DNA of 64,000 nucleotides from Flavobacteriaceae bacterium (GTDB lineage Bacteria > Bacteroidota > Bacteroidia > Flavobacteriales > Flavobacteriaceae). The notes below the pieces were generated by a model. It saw only the letters and a list, made by a program, of their open reading frames with translations. It was not told where the DNA came from and did not search any database. Position 1 is the first letter of the stretch; each line of letters starts with the position of its first letter. Location of the stretch: assembly GCA_028279515.1 (NCBI GenBank), contig JANQNQ010000002.1, forward strand, positions 124,001 through 188,000, written 5' to 3'. Positions 29,844-38,009 of this stretch are shown here, one piece after another. The position numbers were made by a program, and so were the translations under genes.

Positions 29844-30269
29844 CTATTCGACGCGATACCAGTTTTGAGTACGATATAAAAAGGCGATATACCCGCGTAC
29901 ATTGAGTTTGTCTTTGTCGTCTTCATCGACCCAGATCTTGCATCGATATTCCTTTCCTTTTTCAGGATCAAGGATTTTTCCTCCGTTGAATTCATCCCCG
30001 TCTTTTTTGAGTCCGTCGATGATTACCATACCAACAATAGGCTTGTCTTTGCGATGGTCTTTGCATTTATCGCACAACGGATTGGGCTCGTCTGGGTTGA
30101 TCAGATCGACGATCTTTCCATAGACTTTTCCATCCTCTTCGTAGATTTCCACGATCGAACGTGCCATTCCGGTCTCGTCATCAACGGTCTTCCACTTTCC
30201 AGTAACTTCTTGGGCATTTACTGCAAGCATCGCTGTAAAGGCCAATACGGCTGTCAATATCTTCTTCAT
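29844..30269 (-). CDS. DUF2147 family exported protein
   Basis: 141 residues with signal peptide about 1-19 (ends AVNAQ). The body EVTGKWKTVDDETGMARSIVEI and NPLCDKCKD, IVGMVIIDGLKKDGDEFNGGKILDPEKGKEYRCKI match DUF2147, a small periplasmic beta-barrel-like (lipocalin-like) family of unknown function common in Bacteroidota. Two Cys in a CDKC motif plus one in YRCKI. Terminators lie before and after it (30287 and 29801), so it is a single-gene unit. Confidence 0.88.
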   Translation of the reverse strand: MKKILTAVLAFTAMLAVNAQEVTGKWKTVDDETGMARSIVEIYEEDGKVYGKIVDLINPDEPNPLCDKCKDHRKDKPIVGMVIIDGLKKDGDEFNGGKILDPEKGKEYRCKIWVDEDDKDKLNVRGYIAFLYRTQNWYRVE

Positions 30270-30286
30270 AGTGCTTGTTTAAAAGA

Positions 30287-30309
30287 AAAGGCCACCTAAG
30301 TGACCTTTT
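30287..30309 (-). terminator. Terminator downstream of the nadC-YihY-chalcone isomerase-like operon
   Basis: On the - strand AAAGGTCAC TTAG GTGGCCTTTT followed by T-rich bases, directly after the stop at 30313; one G-U pair in the stem. Confidence 0.75.
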
Positions 30310-30312
30310 GTA

Positions 30313-30882
30313 TTAGATGCCTAACATGGCTTTTTTCAGTTTCTTATCGGCAGGCTTGCTGCAGAACCAGATTCCGAACAAGGCTTTCTTAAAATCAAGA
30401 CCTTCAATGGTACCCGAATTCTTTCCGTTTTTATACACAACGACTCCTGTGTCTGGCTTATACAGAATATCGAACTGGTCTCCTTTCTTGATCTCATCAC
30501 TGAAGATCTGCTTAAAGGTCTCTATCTTGGTCTGGATCGGTGCTGTGTTTCCTTTGGTTGATTGCTCGAACCCTTCATTTACAGCTTTGATCATTTTATC
30601 ACTGGTAATCAGTTTAGAAACAATGTTTAGACGCAACGCCATAGCCTTGTCATTATTCATTACGGCTTTTGCATCAGTTGTTTTTGCCTGTAAATATAGG
30701 CTTCCGACGTATAAGTCGATCCAGAGTTTTTCTCTTAATCCGGCTCCATTTAAGATCAATTCTTCACCACCGATGGTCGCTTTATCAGCTACATTGACTC
30801 CCGATATCTCGGTCTGTGCTTGTGCCCATCCAAACGTAATTACCATCATGCATAGCGATACAATTTTTTTCATCTTTTTCAT
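30313..30882 (-). CDS. Chalcone isomerase-like exported protein
   Basis: 189 residues; signal peptide about 1-22 (ends AQAQ). GEELILNGAGLREKLWIDLYVGSLYL and the ending FKKALFGIWFCSKPADKKLKKAMLG match the bacterial chalcone-isomerase-like family (fatty-acid-binding or unknown role; the plant flavonoid reaction is not implied). Start could be the first (30882) or second (30873) Met; both give a signal peptide. Its ATG directly abuts the YihY stop, so the two are translated from one message with nadC. Confidence 0.85.
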   Translation of the reverse strand: MKKMKKIVSLCMMVITFGWAQAQTEISGVNVADKATIGGEELILNGAGLREKLWIDLYVGSLYLQAKTTDAKAVMNNDKAMALRLNIVSKLITSDKMIKAVNEGFEQSTKGNTAPIQTKIETFKQIFSDEIKKGDQFDILYKPDTGVVVYKNGKNSGTIEGLDFKKALFGIWFCSKPADKKLKKAMLGI

Positions 30883-31863
30883 TTAATTTTGGTTATCGTT
30901 CTTGTCGTTAAATATATTCAATTTTTTCCGTCTTAGTCGCGTTAAAGAGGCGTTCAATTCAAAGCCTAAAAGTAATATATTGGCGTTGAGCCAGATATAT
31001 ACCATCAGAATTAAAAGCCCTCCGATCGCGCCATATAATTCGTTGTATCTCGCAAATCTTTCTACATAAATACCGAACAAATAGGTAGTGATAATGATCA
31101 ATACCGTGGTCAGTAATGCCCCTGGTGAAAAGAACCGCGCTTTTCTTCCTTCTTGCGTTCCGAAGAAGTACAGAATAGCGGTAAAAAGATAGGTCAAGAT
31201 GGCAAAGAACAAGAATTTACCAATGATCACGCCTACCTCATCGCCTTCTAGATAACTCACTCCAGCTGTTTTGTCGGCAAAATCGCTTACATATTGTATG
31301 ACGTACAATTCGAAATAGATAAATCCTACGGCACCTAAAATCAACAACAGTGCCAAAATGAGTCCGATAAACAGCGCATAAATGTATTGTCGCACGAAGT
31401 TTCGGGTGAGCTCTACGTGGTATGAATTCTCAAATCCGCTAAAAATTGCGTTGACCCCATTGGCAATCAAAAAAATAGACACCATGAACGCAGACGAAAG
31501 GAGTCCGCCGCGACGGTGTTTGTCAATGTCGATATAGATCTGGCTGAAGAATTCTTCGGCTTCGGTTGACGGGAACAACGATTCTATGAATGCCAGAAAT
31601 TGAGTGTCGAAATCATCAACGGGCACATAGGGAATCAAATTCAGAATAAAGAGAAGAAACGGAAAGAGTGCCATGAACAGGCTAAATGCAATGGCCCCTG
31701 CTCGAGATGATAGCGCTCCTTTTCCGATACCAATGATATACATTTCGAGTAGATCGTACAGCGAAAGTCCTTCAAGACCGGGAAGTTTGATCTTTTGCAG
31801 TAGTCGTACGATCCAATTTAGTACTGGAATCTTATCTAGTTTTTCTTCTACTTTTTTGATCAT
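30883..31863 (-). CDS. YihY/virulence factor BrkB family membrane protein
   Basis: 326 residues with about six hydrophobic helices (about 50-80, 107-130, 160-190, 205-240, 245-275, 270-300). The hallmarks SSRAGAIAFSLFMALFPFLLF, NGVNAIFSGFENSYHV, and LYGAIGGLLILMVYIWLNANILLLGFELNA are those of the YihY/BrkB family (formerly mis-called ribonuclease BN). Role unsettled; inner membrane. Middle gene of nadC-YihY-CHI-like, with a 1-base gap to nadC and no gap to the following gene. Confidence 0.93.
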   Translation of the reverse strand: MIKKVEEKLDKIPVLNWIVRLLQKIKLPGLEGLSLYDLLEMYIIGIGKGALSSRAGAIAFSLFMALFPFLLFILNLIPYVPVDDFDTQFLAFIESLFPSTEAEEFFSQIYIDIDKHRRGGLLSSAFMVSIFLIANGVNAIFSGFENSYHVELTRNFVRQYIYALFIGLILALLLILGAVGFIYFELYVIQYVSDFADKTAGVSYLEGDEVGVIIGKFLFFAILTYLFTAILYFFGTQEGRKARFFSPGALLTTVLIIITTYLFGIYVERFARYNELYGAIGGLLILMVYIWLNANILLLGFELNASLTRLRRKKLNIFNDKNDNQN

Positions 31864-31864
31864 A

Positions 31865-32722
31865 CTATACGGCCTTTAGGCTAAGGTCCATGTTATAGAC
31901 CGAGTGGGTCAATGCTCCGCTAGAGATAAAGTCAACCCCGCATTCGGCATAATGACGTACGGTCTTTTCATTGATTCCGCCAGAAGATTCAGTAAGGCAT
32001 TTATCACCGATCATGGCCACTGCCTTGCGAGTATCATCGTAATTGAAGTTGTCAATCAAAATACGATACACACCATCTGATTGCAGTATCTCTTCAATTT
32101 CTTTGAGGTCTCTTGCCTCGACAATGATCCTAATATCTAGGTTGTTTTCCTTTAAATAGGTTTTGGTCTTGTCGATTGCTTGGGTGATTCCGCCGCAAAA
32201 ATCAATGTGATTGTCCTTGAGCATCACCATATCATACAATGCAAAACGATGGTTTACACCGCCACCGATCTTTACTGCCCATTTCTCTAACGCGCGGATA
32301 CCTGGTGTAGTCTTTCGGGTATCCAATATTTTTGTTCCTGTGCCTTCCAACAGCTTTACAAACTTGTTCGTTTTTGTGGCAATGGCGCTCATGCGCTGCA
32401 TCGCATTTAACACGAGGCGTTCGGCCTTTAAAATGCTCTGAGAACTACCGGTTACATAGAATGCAATATCTCCATACTTAACCTCTGAGCCGTCTTCAAT
32501 GAGGGTTTCGACCTGCATATTTGGATCCACATAACTAAAAACCTGCTTGGCGAATTCGATTCCGGCGATAATACCTTCATCTTTTACTAGCAATTTGGCT
32601 TTTCCTTGGGCATCAGCAGGGATACATGCTAAAGAACTGTGGTCGCCATCACCTACATCTTCTCGGATGGCATTGGCAATAATAAGGTCAAGTTCTTTTT
32701 GGAATTGTTTTTCTGTAATCAT
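31865..32722 (-). CDS. nadC: Nicotinate-nucleotide pyrophosphorylase (carboxylating)
   Basis: 285 residues from ATG 32722 (MITEKQFQKELDLII); the frame is open to 32854 but the extra 44 residues come from repeat-rich non-coding DNA and family length is about 285. Motifs: REDVGDGDHSSLA, ERLVLNAMQRMSAIAT, LDTRKTTPGIRALEKWAVKIGGGVNHR (phosphoribosyl/quinolinate pocket), LKDNHI, EARDLKE, SSGGINEKTVRHYAECGVDFISSGALTHS. Converts quinolinate and PRPP to nicotinate mononucleotide in NAD synthesis. First gene of a three-gene operon. nadA/nadB are not in the window. Confidence 0.97.
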   Translation of the reverse strand: MITEKQFQKELDLIIANAIREDVGDGDHSSLACIPADAQGKAKLLVKDEGIIAGIEFAKQVFSYVDPNMQVETLIEDGSEVKYGDIAFYVTGSSQSILKAERLVLNAMQRMSAIATKTNKFVKLLEGTGTKILDTRKTTPGIRALEKWAVKIGGGVNHRFALYDMVMLKDNHIDFCGGITQAIDKTKTYLKENNLDIRIIVEARDLKEIEEILQSDGVYRILIDNFNYDDTRKAVAMIGDKCLTESSGGINEKTVRHYAECGVDFISSGALTHSVYNMDLSLKAV

Positions 32723-32863
32723 GGTATAAAATCTGTGGTTGCTAAAATAAGGATACATTTTGAATTTTAGTCGTTGGTCTTTAGTTGTTGGTAAATTACA
32801 AACACAATTTAGGGTCATGCAATTCAATTGTTCATATTTGCCACTAATACACAAATATAATTA

Positions 32864-32918
32864 GGTGTTGGGTGTTGGGTGTTGGGTGTTGGGTGTTGGG
32901 TGTTGGGTGTTGGGTGTT
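32864..32918. repeat. Heptanucleotide tandem repeat (GGTGTTG), about 7.9 copies
   Basis: Perfect head-to-tail copies of GGTGTTG over 55 bases in the 301-base gap between nadC and rlmH, whose starts face away from each other. The rest of the gap (32723-33023) is AT-rich low-complexity DNA with TCGTTGGTC-like stretches at 32769-32797 and CATTATTTCATTA-like stretches at 32933-32965; I see no other gene or clear promoter there. Confidence 0.95.
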
Positions 32919-33023
32919 AAAATATACACTTCCACATTATTTCATTAATTCATTGTTTCATTATAATCATCCAAAACTTAGAATTCAACATTTCAATTAC
33001 GGCATTTTTGGTATTTTCGAAGC

Positions 33024-33497
33024 ATGAACATCAAGTTACTGGCCATCGGAAAGACCGACAACAAGCATTTGCTACAGCTGATCGCAGATTATGAGAAGCG
33101 TTTGGGGCATTATGTAAAGTTTTCTTTGGAAGTGATCCCCGATATCAAAAACGTGAAAAACCTGAGTGAAGCACAGCAAAAAGAAAAGGAAGGCGATTTG
33201 ATCTTAAAAAAGTTACAATCCACCGACCAACTTATTTTGTTGGACGAAAATGGAAAGCACTTTTCATCGGTCGGGTTCTCTGAATATTTACAGAAAAAGA
33301 TGAACTCAGGTATCAAGACCTTAGTTTTCGTTATTGGCGGACCGTATGGATTTTCAAAAGAAATATATGCCAAAGCACAAGGAAAGGTATCGCTGTCGAG
33401 CATGACCTTTTCACATCAAATGGTTCGGCTTTTTGTGGTTGAACAGATCTATCGAGCGTTTACTATATTGAAAAACGAACCGTATCATCATCGATGA
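33024..33497 (+). CDS. rlmH: 23S rRNA pseudouridine-1915 N3-methyltransferase RlmH
   Basis: 157 residues, exact family length. SPOUT-fold methyltransferase: MNIKLLAIGKTDNKHL at the start, LLDENGKHFSS, FVIGGPYGFSKE (AdoMet knot), SLSSMTFSHQMVRLFVVEQIYRAFTILKNEPYHHR at the end, all diagnostic. Methylates m3-pseudouridine 1915 in helix 69. Its 3' end overlaps the converging gene by 35 bases. Confidence 0.98.
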   Translation: MNIKLLAIGKTDNKHLLQLIADYEKRLGHYVKFSLEVIPDIKNVKNLSEAQQKEKEGDLILKKLQSTDQLILLDENGKHFSSVGFSEYLQKKMNSGIKTLVFVIGGPYGFSKEIYAKAQGKVSLSSMTFSHQMVRLFVVEQIYRAFTILKNEPYHHR

Positions 33498-34044
33498 AAT
33501 AGTGAGAAGATCCTTTTTTCTTTATCTTGAGTCTCATTTGAATATCTAACAGATCCAAAGGAGCATTTACAATCTTCACATCGATCTCATATTCTAGACC
33601 ATAAAGTTCAGTCAGTTGGTCGATCCTGTCCTTACTCATTTTAGCAACTTCTACCTCCTGTCGATATTTATTTAAAGGACCAAAGGCCATTGTAAATAAA
33701 AACATCCCTACTGTCATGATAATAATCGGTACTGTAGAAAAGAATCCGGCATCCAGTGCATACTTGCCCAGAAAGTAGGCGATTAAAATAGCAATCGTAC
33801 CTAAAGTGATAAACAAGATAACATGCCCAACGGTATCAGCTTTCGTCCTTTTAATCAACTTATATTTCACATTGACCTCACTAATCTTATTTGCAAACTC
33901 CTCATTTAAAATAATACTTGCACACTTGTCTTGAAAATCTGGTTTCTTATTGGTCAAACCACAAATGACACCCGTCATTTCATCATGTTTTCTATTTTCA
34001 CAAATCAGACAATGTTGAGTTGGCTTCATAAAGTAAAGTTTCAT
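33463..34044 (-). CDS. Membrane protein with Cys-rich N-terminal motif, unknown
   Basis: 193 residues (188 if the second Met, MKPTQHC, is used). The N-terminus carries CLICENRKxxxxxGVICGLTNKKPDFxxxC, a four-Cys pattern that recurs in Bacteroidota membrane proteins and may bind metal. Two membrane helices follow (about 76-96 and 102-122), then a cytoplasmic, charged C-terminal half. No function recognised. The 3' end overlaps rlmH by 35 bases on the opposite strand. Base composition is more AT-rich than its neighbours. Confidence 0.8.
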   Translation of the reverse strand: MKLYFMKPTQHCLICENRKHDEMTGVICGLTNKKPDFQDKCASIILNEEFANKISEVNVKYKLIKRTKADTVGHVILFITLGTIAILIAYFLGKYALDAGFFSTVPIIIMTVGMFLFTMAFGPLNKYRQEVEVAKMSKDRIDQLTELYGLEYEIDVKIVNAPLDLLDIQMRLKIKKKGSSHYFIDDDTVRFSI

Positions 34045-34110
34045 TTTGGATAAAAATATGTAAAATTTTAATTTCGATACCTTAATTAAACTCCGTTAAA
34101 GATTTATAAA

Positions 34111-34686
34111 ATGAAGCTCGTTTTCGCCACCAACAATCCAAATAAACTAAAGGAAGTACAAGCCTTGGTTCCAGCACACATTCAATTGTTAAGTTTGAAG
34201 GACATCGGGTGCTTTGAGGACATTCCGGAAACTGCTGATACGATTGAAGGGAATGCACAACTGAAAGCCTTGCATGTAAAAAAATACTATGGTTATGATT
34301 GCTTTGCTGACGACACTGGATTGGAAGTGACAGCGCTTGACGGTGCCCCCGGAGTATATTCGGCGCGCTACGCGGGTACACCAAGAGATGCTGACGCCAA
34401 TATGAATAAGTTACTTGCTGAATTACAAAATAAAGAAAATCGCTCTGCGCAATTTAAAACGGTTATTGCTCTACAACTCAATGGCGAGGAACACCTTTTT
34501 ACTGGAATCGCCAAAGGAAACATCATTGATCATAAACGTGGTAACCAAGGTTTTGGCTATGACCCCATTTTTCAAGCAGAAGGTCATGATAAAACCTTTG
34601 CTGAACTATCGATGGAAGAAAAGAACCAAATTGCGCATCGGGGGAAGGCTGTTCGGCTTCTTATTGAGTTTCTTTCCAGTTGTTAG
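34111..34686 (+). CDS. rdgB: Non-canonical purine NTP pyrophosphatase (RdgB/HAM1)
   Basis: 191 residues. [17 protein letters not shown] (SxTxNxxK-type substrate motif), [25 protein letters not shown] (catalytic/metal region), [11 protein letters not shown] and [18 protein letters not shown] are all family signatures. Hydrolyses dITP/XTP to monophosphates to keep them out of DNA. Single gene; ends in low-complexity repeats. Confidence 0.97.
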   Translation: MKLVFATNNPNKLKEVQALVPAHIQLLSLKDIGCFEDIPETADTIEGNAQLKALHVKKYYGYDCFADDTGLEVTALDGAPGVYSARYAGTPRDADANMNKLLAELQNKENRSAQFKTVIALQLNGEEHLFTGIAKGNIIDHKRGNQGFGYDPIFQAEGHDKTFAELSMEEKNQIAHRGKAVRLLIEFLSSC

Positions 34687-34752
34687 TTTTTGGTCGTTGG
34701 TCCTTGGCTAAATTTTGAATGTTGAGTTTTGAATGTTGAATTTTGGCTTAAA
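34683..34752. repeat. Low-complexity GTTGGTC / TTTTGAATGTTGA repeats
   Basis: After rdgB come GTTAG, GGTCGTTGGTCCTTGG and two copies of TTTTGAATGTTGA. Similar strings occur at 32762-32797 and 41661-41710. Probably slipped, decaying intergenic repeats. Confidence 0.7.
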
Positions 34753-34785
34753 ATTTGATACGATTAGATTGTAAAATCATTAACT

Positions 34786-35877
34786 ATGAAACAACTTTCT
34801 TTTCTTTTGCTAATTTCACTTTTATTCTTAACGTGTCAAAAATCATCTCAGAAAACCGAACAAGTTGATTTGAAAGAATCCGTTGATGTCAAAGAAGCTT
34901 ATGTAAAGCCATCAGAACGCATTCGCTATAAGTCTATTGATTCTTTAGTGAAAAAGAAAAAAAAACCTCGCCAAAGACCTTTTCTTGTAGAAAACATTGA
35001 AATTCCTCTTCCGAAAAGTCAACATTTAGAAAACAATTATTTCTCTCATCATTTAGAACGCTTTAATCGCCTGGGACTGCTCCAAGCTCAATCAGAAAAC
35101 TCCAGTTTTATGATAAAAGATAGTGCTCATATTTATACAAAAAATGTCACTTTCAATCATTCAAAATTTTTCATTCCCAATATGCCTTTTAATGATTACA
35201 TGATAAAAGAAACCGTTCAAAACATCTCCACTACATATCAAGAAGGCAATGGATTTAATAAAATCGATGTGGAGATATTTCCCATCGAGTCTTCTCATTC
35301 TGGAATTGATAGTATTCCAAAGTTTTCGATGACGGCATACGCCGATAATCTAAAAATCAGAAGAGAAGGTTTTTTGACGTCAAAATATGGTTGTTGCTTG
35401 TCCCCTGACAATTTTCAATTATTTACACACAGTGGAGAATTATTAATTGAAAGTAGCAATTTGATTACCGCTGTGTACATAAATGAAAATGATAATATAA
35501 GGGATGAGCTAGACATGAAAAAAATATATTTTGGTATTATTCAAGATGAATCAGAAGAAGAGCATCCTTCAAAAATACTTATCAGACATCCTAATAATAC
35601 GCAGCAAGAGATAATACTTGAAGGTCTAGACACTGATTTCTATTATGGTTTCTGCTATAATATTTATAATAAAAATGAAAAAGGGAAATATATAAGTGAA
35701 ACGTCCAGTGACAATAACTTGTTCATAAAAGAATACAGGTCAGTTGATGATATTACAATAGTCGTACCTGTCAACAAAAAAGACACGTTAAGAATCCCTT
35801 TCAAAAACGGAAAACCATTCGGAAACGGTAATAAGAGGATCATTATCACCCCTACGCAATTAACCAATAATCAATAG
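34786..35877 (+). CDS. Lipoprotein of unknown function
   Basis: 363 residues. A lipoprotein signal ends in LFLTC (Cys 17). After it comes a Lys/Ser/Glu-rich linker (to about 65) and a mixed region without recognised domain; a CC pair stands near 204 (YGCCLSPDNF) and several beta-strand-like stretches follow (ILIRHPNNTQQEIILEGLD, RIIITPTQLTNNQ). It is strikingly AT-rich with codons unlike the adjacent rdgB and helicase genes, has repeats on both sides and no partner gene, which suggests acquisition or weak constraint. Outer or inner membrane anchoring cannot be told apart. Confidence 0.75.
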   Translation: MKQLSFLLLISLLFLTCQKSSQKTEQVDLKESVDVKEAYVKPSERIRYKSIDSLVKKKKKPRQRPFLVENIEIPLPKSQHLENNYFSHHLERFNRLGLLQAQSENSSFMIKDSAHIYTKNVTFNHSKFFIPNMPFNDYMIKETVQNISTTYQEGNGFNKIDVEIFPIESSHSGIDSIPKFSMTAYADNLKIRREGFLTSKYGCCLSPDNFQLFTHSGELLIESSNLITAVYINENDNIRDELDMKKIYFGIIQDESEEEHPSKILIRHPNNTQQEIILEGLDTDFYYGFCYNIYNKNEKGKYISETSSDNNLFIKEYRSVDDITIVVPVNKKDTLRIPFKNGKPFGNGNKRIIITPTQLTNNQ

Positions 35878-35879
35878 AA

Positions 35880-35960
35880 AATAACCCATTAAACACTTAA
35901 ACAAATCAACAACTAAACAATCGTTACATTATTTCATTATTAGATTGACACATTACCTAA
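35880..35960. repeat. AT-rich low-complexity intergenic stretch
   Basis: Strings such as CATTAAACACTTAAACAA and TTACATTATTTCATTATTAG resemble those in the nadC-rlmH gap. No gene seen. Confidence 0.5.
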
Positions 35961-36020
35961 TTGATCCTTGACATTTTAACAAAAAAAGCTGCTACCAACT
36001 ATTTATCCATTATTTAAACG

Positions 36021-36136
36021 TACCTTTGCCGCTTTATTAACGCCGCCGGTATGGCATGTGTTACGCTGGGCTTCAAGCATTTGGATAGTCGTTCGCCCTA
36101 TGTAACATACATATTTGCGAATAGTATAACTTATTT
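36021..36136 (+). promoter_or_regulatory. Promoter and structured 5' leader of the DEAD-box helicase gene
   Basis: TACCTTTG (36021-36028) fits the TAnnTTTG element, placing the RNA start near 36035. The roughly 100-base leader can fold: GGGC (36068-36071) with GCCC (36095-36098), a 3x3 internal loop, then about 8 bp around GTTAC (36060-36064) with GTAAC (36102-36106), extended by TAT/ATA (36050-36052/36111-36113). The hairpin loop is 23 bases. The leader is GC-richer than surrounding non-coding DNA. Confidence 0.6.
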
Positions 36137-37921
36137 ATGACACCATTTGAAGCATTGGGCCTCAACGATAATTTGTTGATGGCTATTAGCGACATGGGCT
36201 TTGAAACCCCATCTGAAGTACAAGAAAAAGCAATCCCAATTTTATTAGACGAAGAGACCGATCTAGTGGCCCTAGCACAAACAGGGACGGGTAAAACGGC
36301 TGCCTTTGGCTTTCCGTTGATCCAAAAGATCGATCCCGATAGTCGTACCACTCAAGGACTGATCCTTTCTCCAACACGTGAACTCTGCTTGCAGATCACC
36401 AACGAGATGGAGAACTACTCTAAATATGTCAAAGGACTGAACGTAGTGGCAGTTTACGGTGGTGCTAGTATCACTGACCAAGCAAAAAAAATCAAAAGAG
36501 GTGCACAAATCATCGTGGCTACTCCCGGTCGTATGCAAGATATGATCCGTCGTAACCTGGTTGACATCTCGAAAATCCAATACTCTATCTTGGACGAAGC
36601 CGATGAAATGTTAAACATGGGCTTCTATGAAGACATTACCTCTATCCTTTCGCACACACCTGAAGACAAAAGCACATGGTTGTTCTCTGCAACGATGCCA
36701 AAGGAAGTGGCTACCATCGCTAAGAAGTTTATGTATGACCCAAAGGAAATTACCGTAGGTCACAAGAACTCAGGTTCTGAAAACGTAAAACACGAATACT
36801 ATATGGTTGGTGGTCGTGATCGTTATCAGGCCCTTAAGCGCTTGGCTGATGCCAATCCAGATATCTTTTCAGTGATCTTCTGTAGAACGAAAAGAGATAC
36901 GCAAAGTGTTGCCGAAAAATTGATCGAGGATGGTTATAGTGCTGGTGCATTACATGGTGACCTTAGCCAGAATCAACGTGATATCGTGATGAAAGCGTTT
37001 AGACAAAAACAGATACAAATGCTTGTTGCTACTGATGTTGCTGCAAGGGGTATCGATGTAGACGACATTACACACGTGATTAACTACCAACTTCCAGATG
37101 AGATCGAAACCTATACGCACCGAAGTGGTCGTACTGGTAGAGCTGGAAAGTCGGGTGTATCTATGGTTATCATCACCAAAAGTGAAGCCAGAAAGATCAA
37201 AACAATCGAACGTATTATCAAGAAAGAGTTTGACGCAAAACAAATTCCGACTGGAATTGAAATCTGCGAGATCCAATTGTACCATTTGGCCAGTAAGATC
37301 AAGAACACCGAGATCAACACTGAGATCGATCAATACCTTCCGGCTGTAAATGATGTATTAGAAGGACTGACGAGAGAAGAGTTGATCCAAAAGCTTGTTT
37401 CGGTTGAGTTTGCTCGTTTCCATAACTACTACAAGAAAGCAAAAGACTTGAATGTTGTAGACAAAAGTGGTCGAGATATCTCTGGAGATGGCGATCATTC
37501 AGTGCGCTACTTCATCAACATTGGAGAACGTGATGGTTATGACTGGATGAGCCTGAAAGATTTCTTGAGAGAAGTTCTAGAATTTGGCAAGGACGACCTA
37601 TACAAGGTAGATGTAAAAGACAGTTTCTCATTCTTCAATACCGACAAGGACAAAATGGAAAAGGTCCTTGAGTTCTTTACCGATTTTAAAGTTGATGGAC
37701 GCTTCATCAATGTTGAAGTCTCTAAAAACCCAGGTGGTGGCGGAGGCCGACGCAAAGGCGGAAGACGAAGAGATCGCGACAGAGACCGCAAGAGAAATCG
37801 TGGCGGAGATAAAAAAGGAAATATGGATTTTAAAGGAAAGGGCAAAGGAAAAGGAAAAGGGAAAGGAAAAAGAGACTCTTTCGAAGTAGGCAAAAAGTCC
37901 AGACGTTCAAGAAGAAGATAA
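36137..37921 (+). CDS. DEAD-box ATP-dependent RNA helicase with DbpA-like RNA-binding domain
   Basis: 594 residues. Q motif near Q29, Walker A AQTGTGKT (47-54), PTRELC, TPGR, DEAD (153-156), SATMP, then helicase C domain with VATDVAARGIDVDD and HRSGRTGRAG. A DbpA-type RRM follows (about 455-540: RYFINIGERDGYDW, FRxVDVKDSFSFF). The C-terminal about 50 residues are a low-complexity basic tail (GGGGGRRKGGRRRDRDRD, then KGKGKG repeats). Remodels RNA, likely in ribosome assembly or cold adaptation (DeaD/CsdA type, by family). Has a structured leader and a strong terminator, so it is a single-gene unit. Confidence 0.96.
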   Translation: MTPFEALGLNDNLLMAISDMGFETPSEVQEKAIPILLDEETDLVALAQTGTGKTAAFGFPLIQKIDPDSRTTQGLILSPTRELCLQITNEMENYSKYVKGLNVVAVYGGASITDQAKKIKRGAQIIVATPGRMQDMIRRNLVDISKIQYSILDEADEMLNMGFYEDITSILSHTPEDKSTWLFSATMPKEVATIAKKFMYDPKEITVGHKNSGSENVKHEYYMVGGRDRYQALKRLADANPDIFSVIFCRTKRDTQSVAEKLIEDGYSAGALHGDLSQNQRDIVMKAFRQKQIQMLVATDVAARGIDVDDITHVINYQLPDEIETYTHRSGRTGRAGKSGVSMVIITKSEARKIKTIERIIKKEFDAKQIPTGIEICEIQLYHLASKIKNTEINTEIDQYLPAVNDVLEGLTREELIQKLVSVEFARFHNYYKKAKDLNVVDKSGRDISGDGDHSVRYFINIGERDGYDWMSLKDFLREVLEFGKDDLYKVDVKDSFSFFNTDKDKMEKVLEFFTDFKVDGRFINVEVSKNPGGGGGRRKGGRRRDRDRDRKRNRGGDKKGNMDFKGKGKGKGKGKGKRDSFEVGKKSRRSRRR

Positions 37922-37944
37922 TCCTTCCTGTTAATATTTAATTA

Positions 37945-37970
37945 AAAAAGTGCGCTCTTGCGCACTTTTT
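37945..37970. terminator. Terminator of the helicase gene
   Basis: AAAAAGTGCGC / GCGCACTTTTT, 11-bp perfect stem with TCTT loop. It overlaps the first possible ATG of the next frame (37950), which argues for the later start at 38010. Confidence 0.93.
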
Positions 37971-38009
37971 GTTGTATTGTTTAGTACTTTTAGCCGACCA
38001 AGAATATCA

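Noticed and set aside
30317..30886. 189-codon open frame on the + strand, exactly opposite the chalcone isomerase-like gene
   Set aside because: Same length and near-same limits as the real gene on the - strand; its translation shows no family features while the - strand product has a signal peptide and clear family motifs.
32723..32854. N-terminal extension of NadC
   Set aside because: The added 44 codons come from low-complexity DNA and exceed the family length; ATG 32722 fits.
32864..32918. CRISPR-like array
   Set aside because: The unit is 7 bases with no spacers; it is a microsatellite and no cas gene is present.
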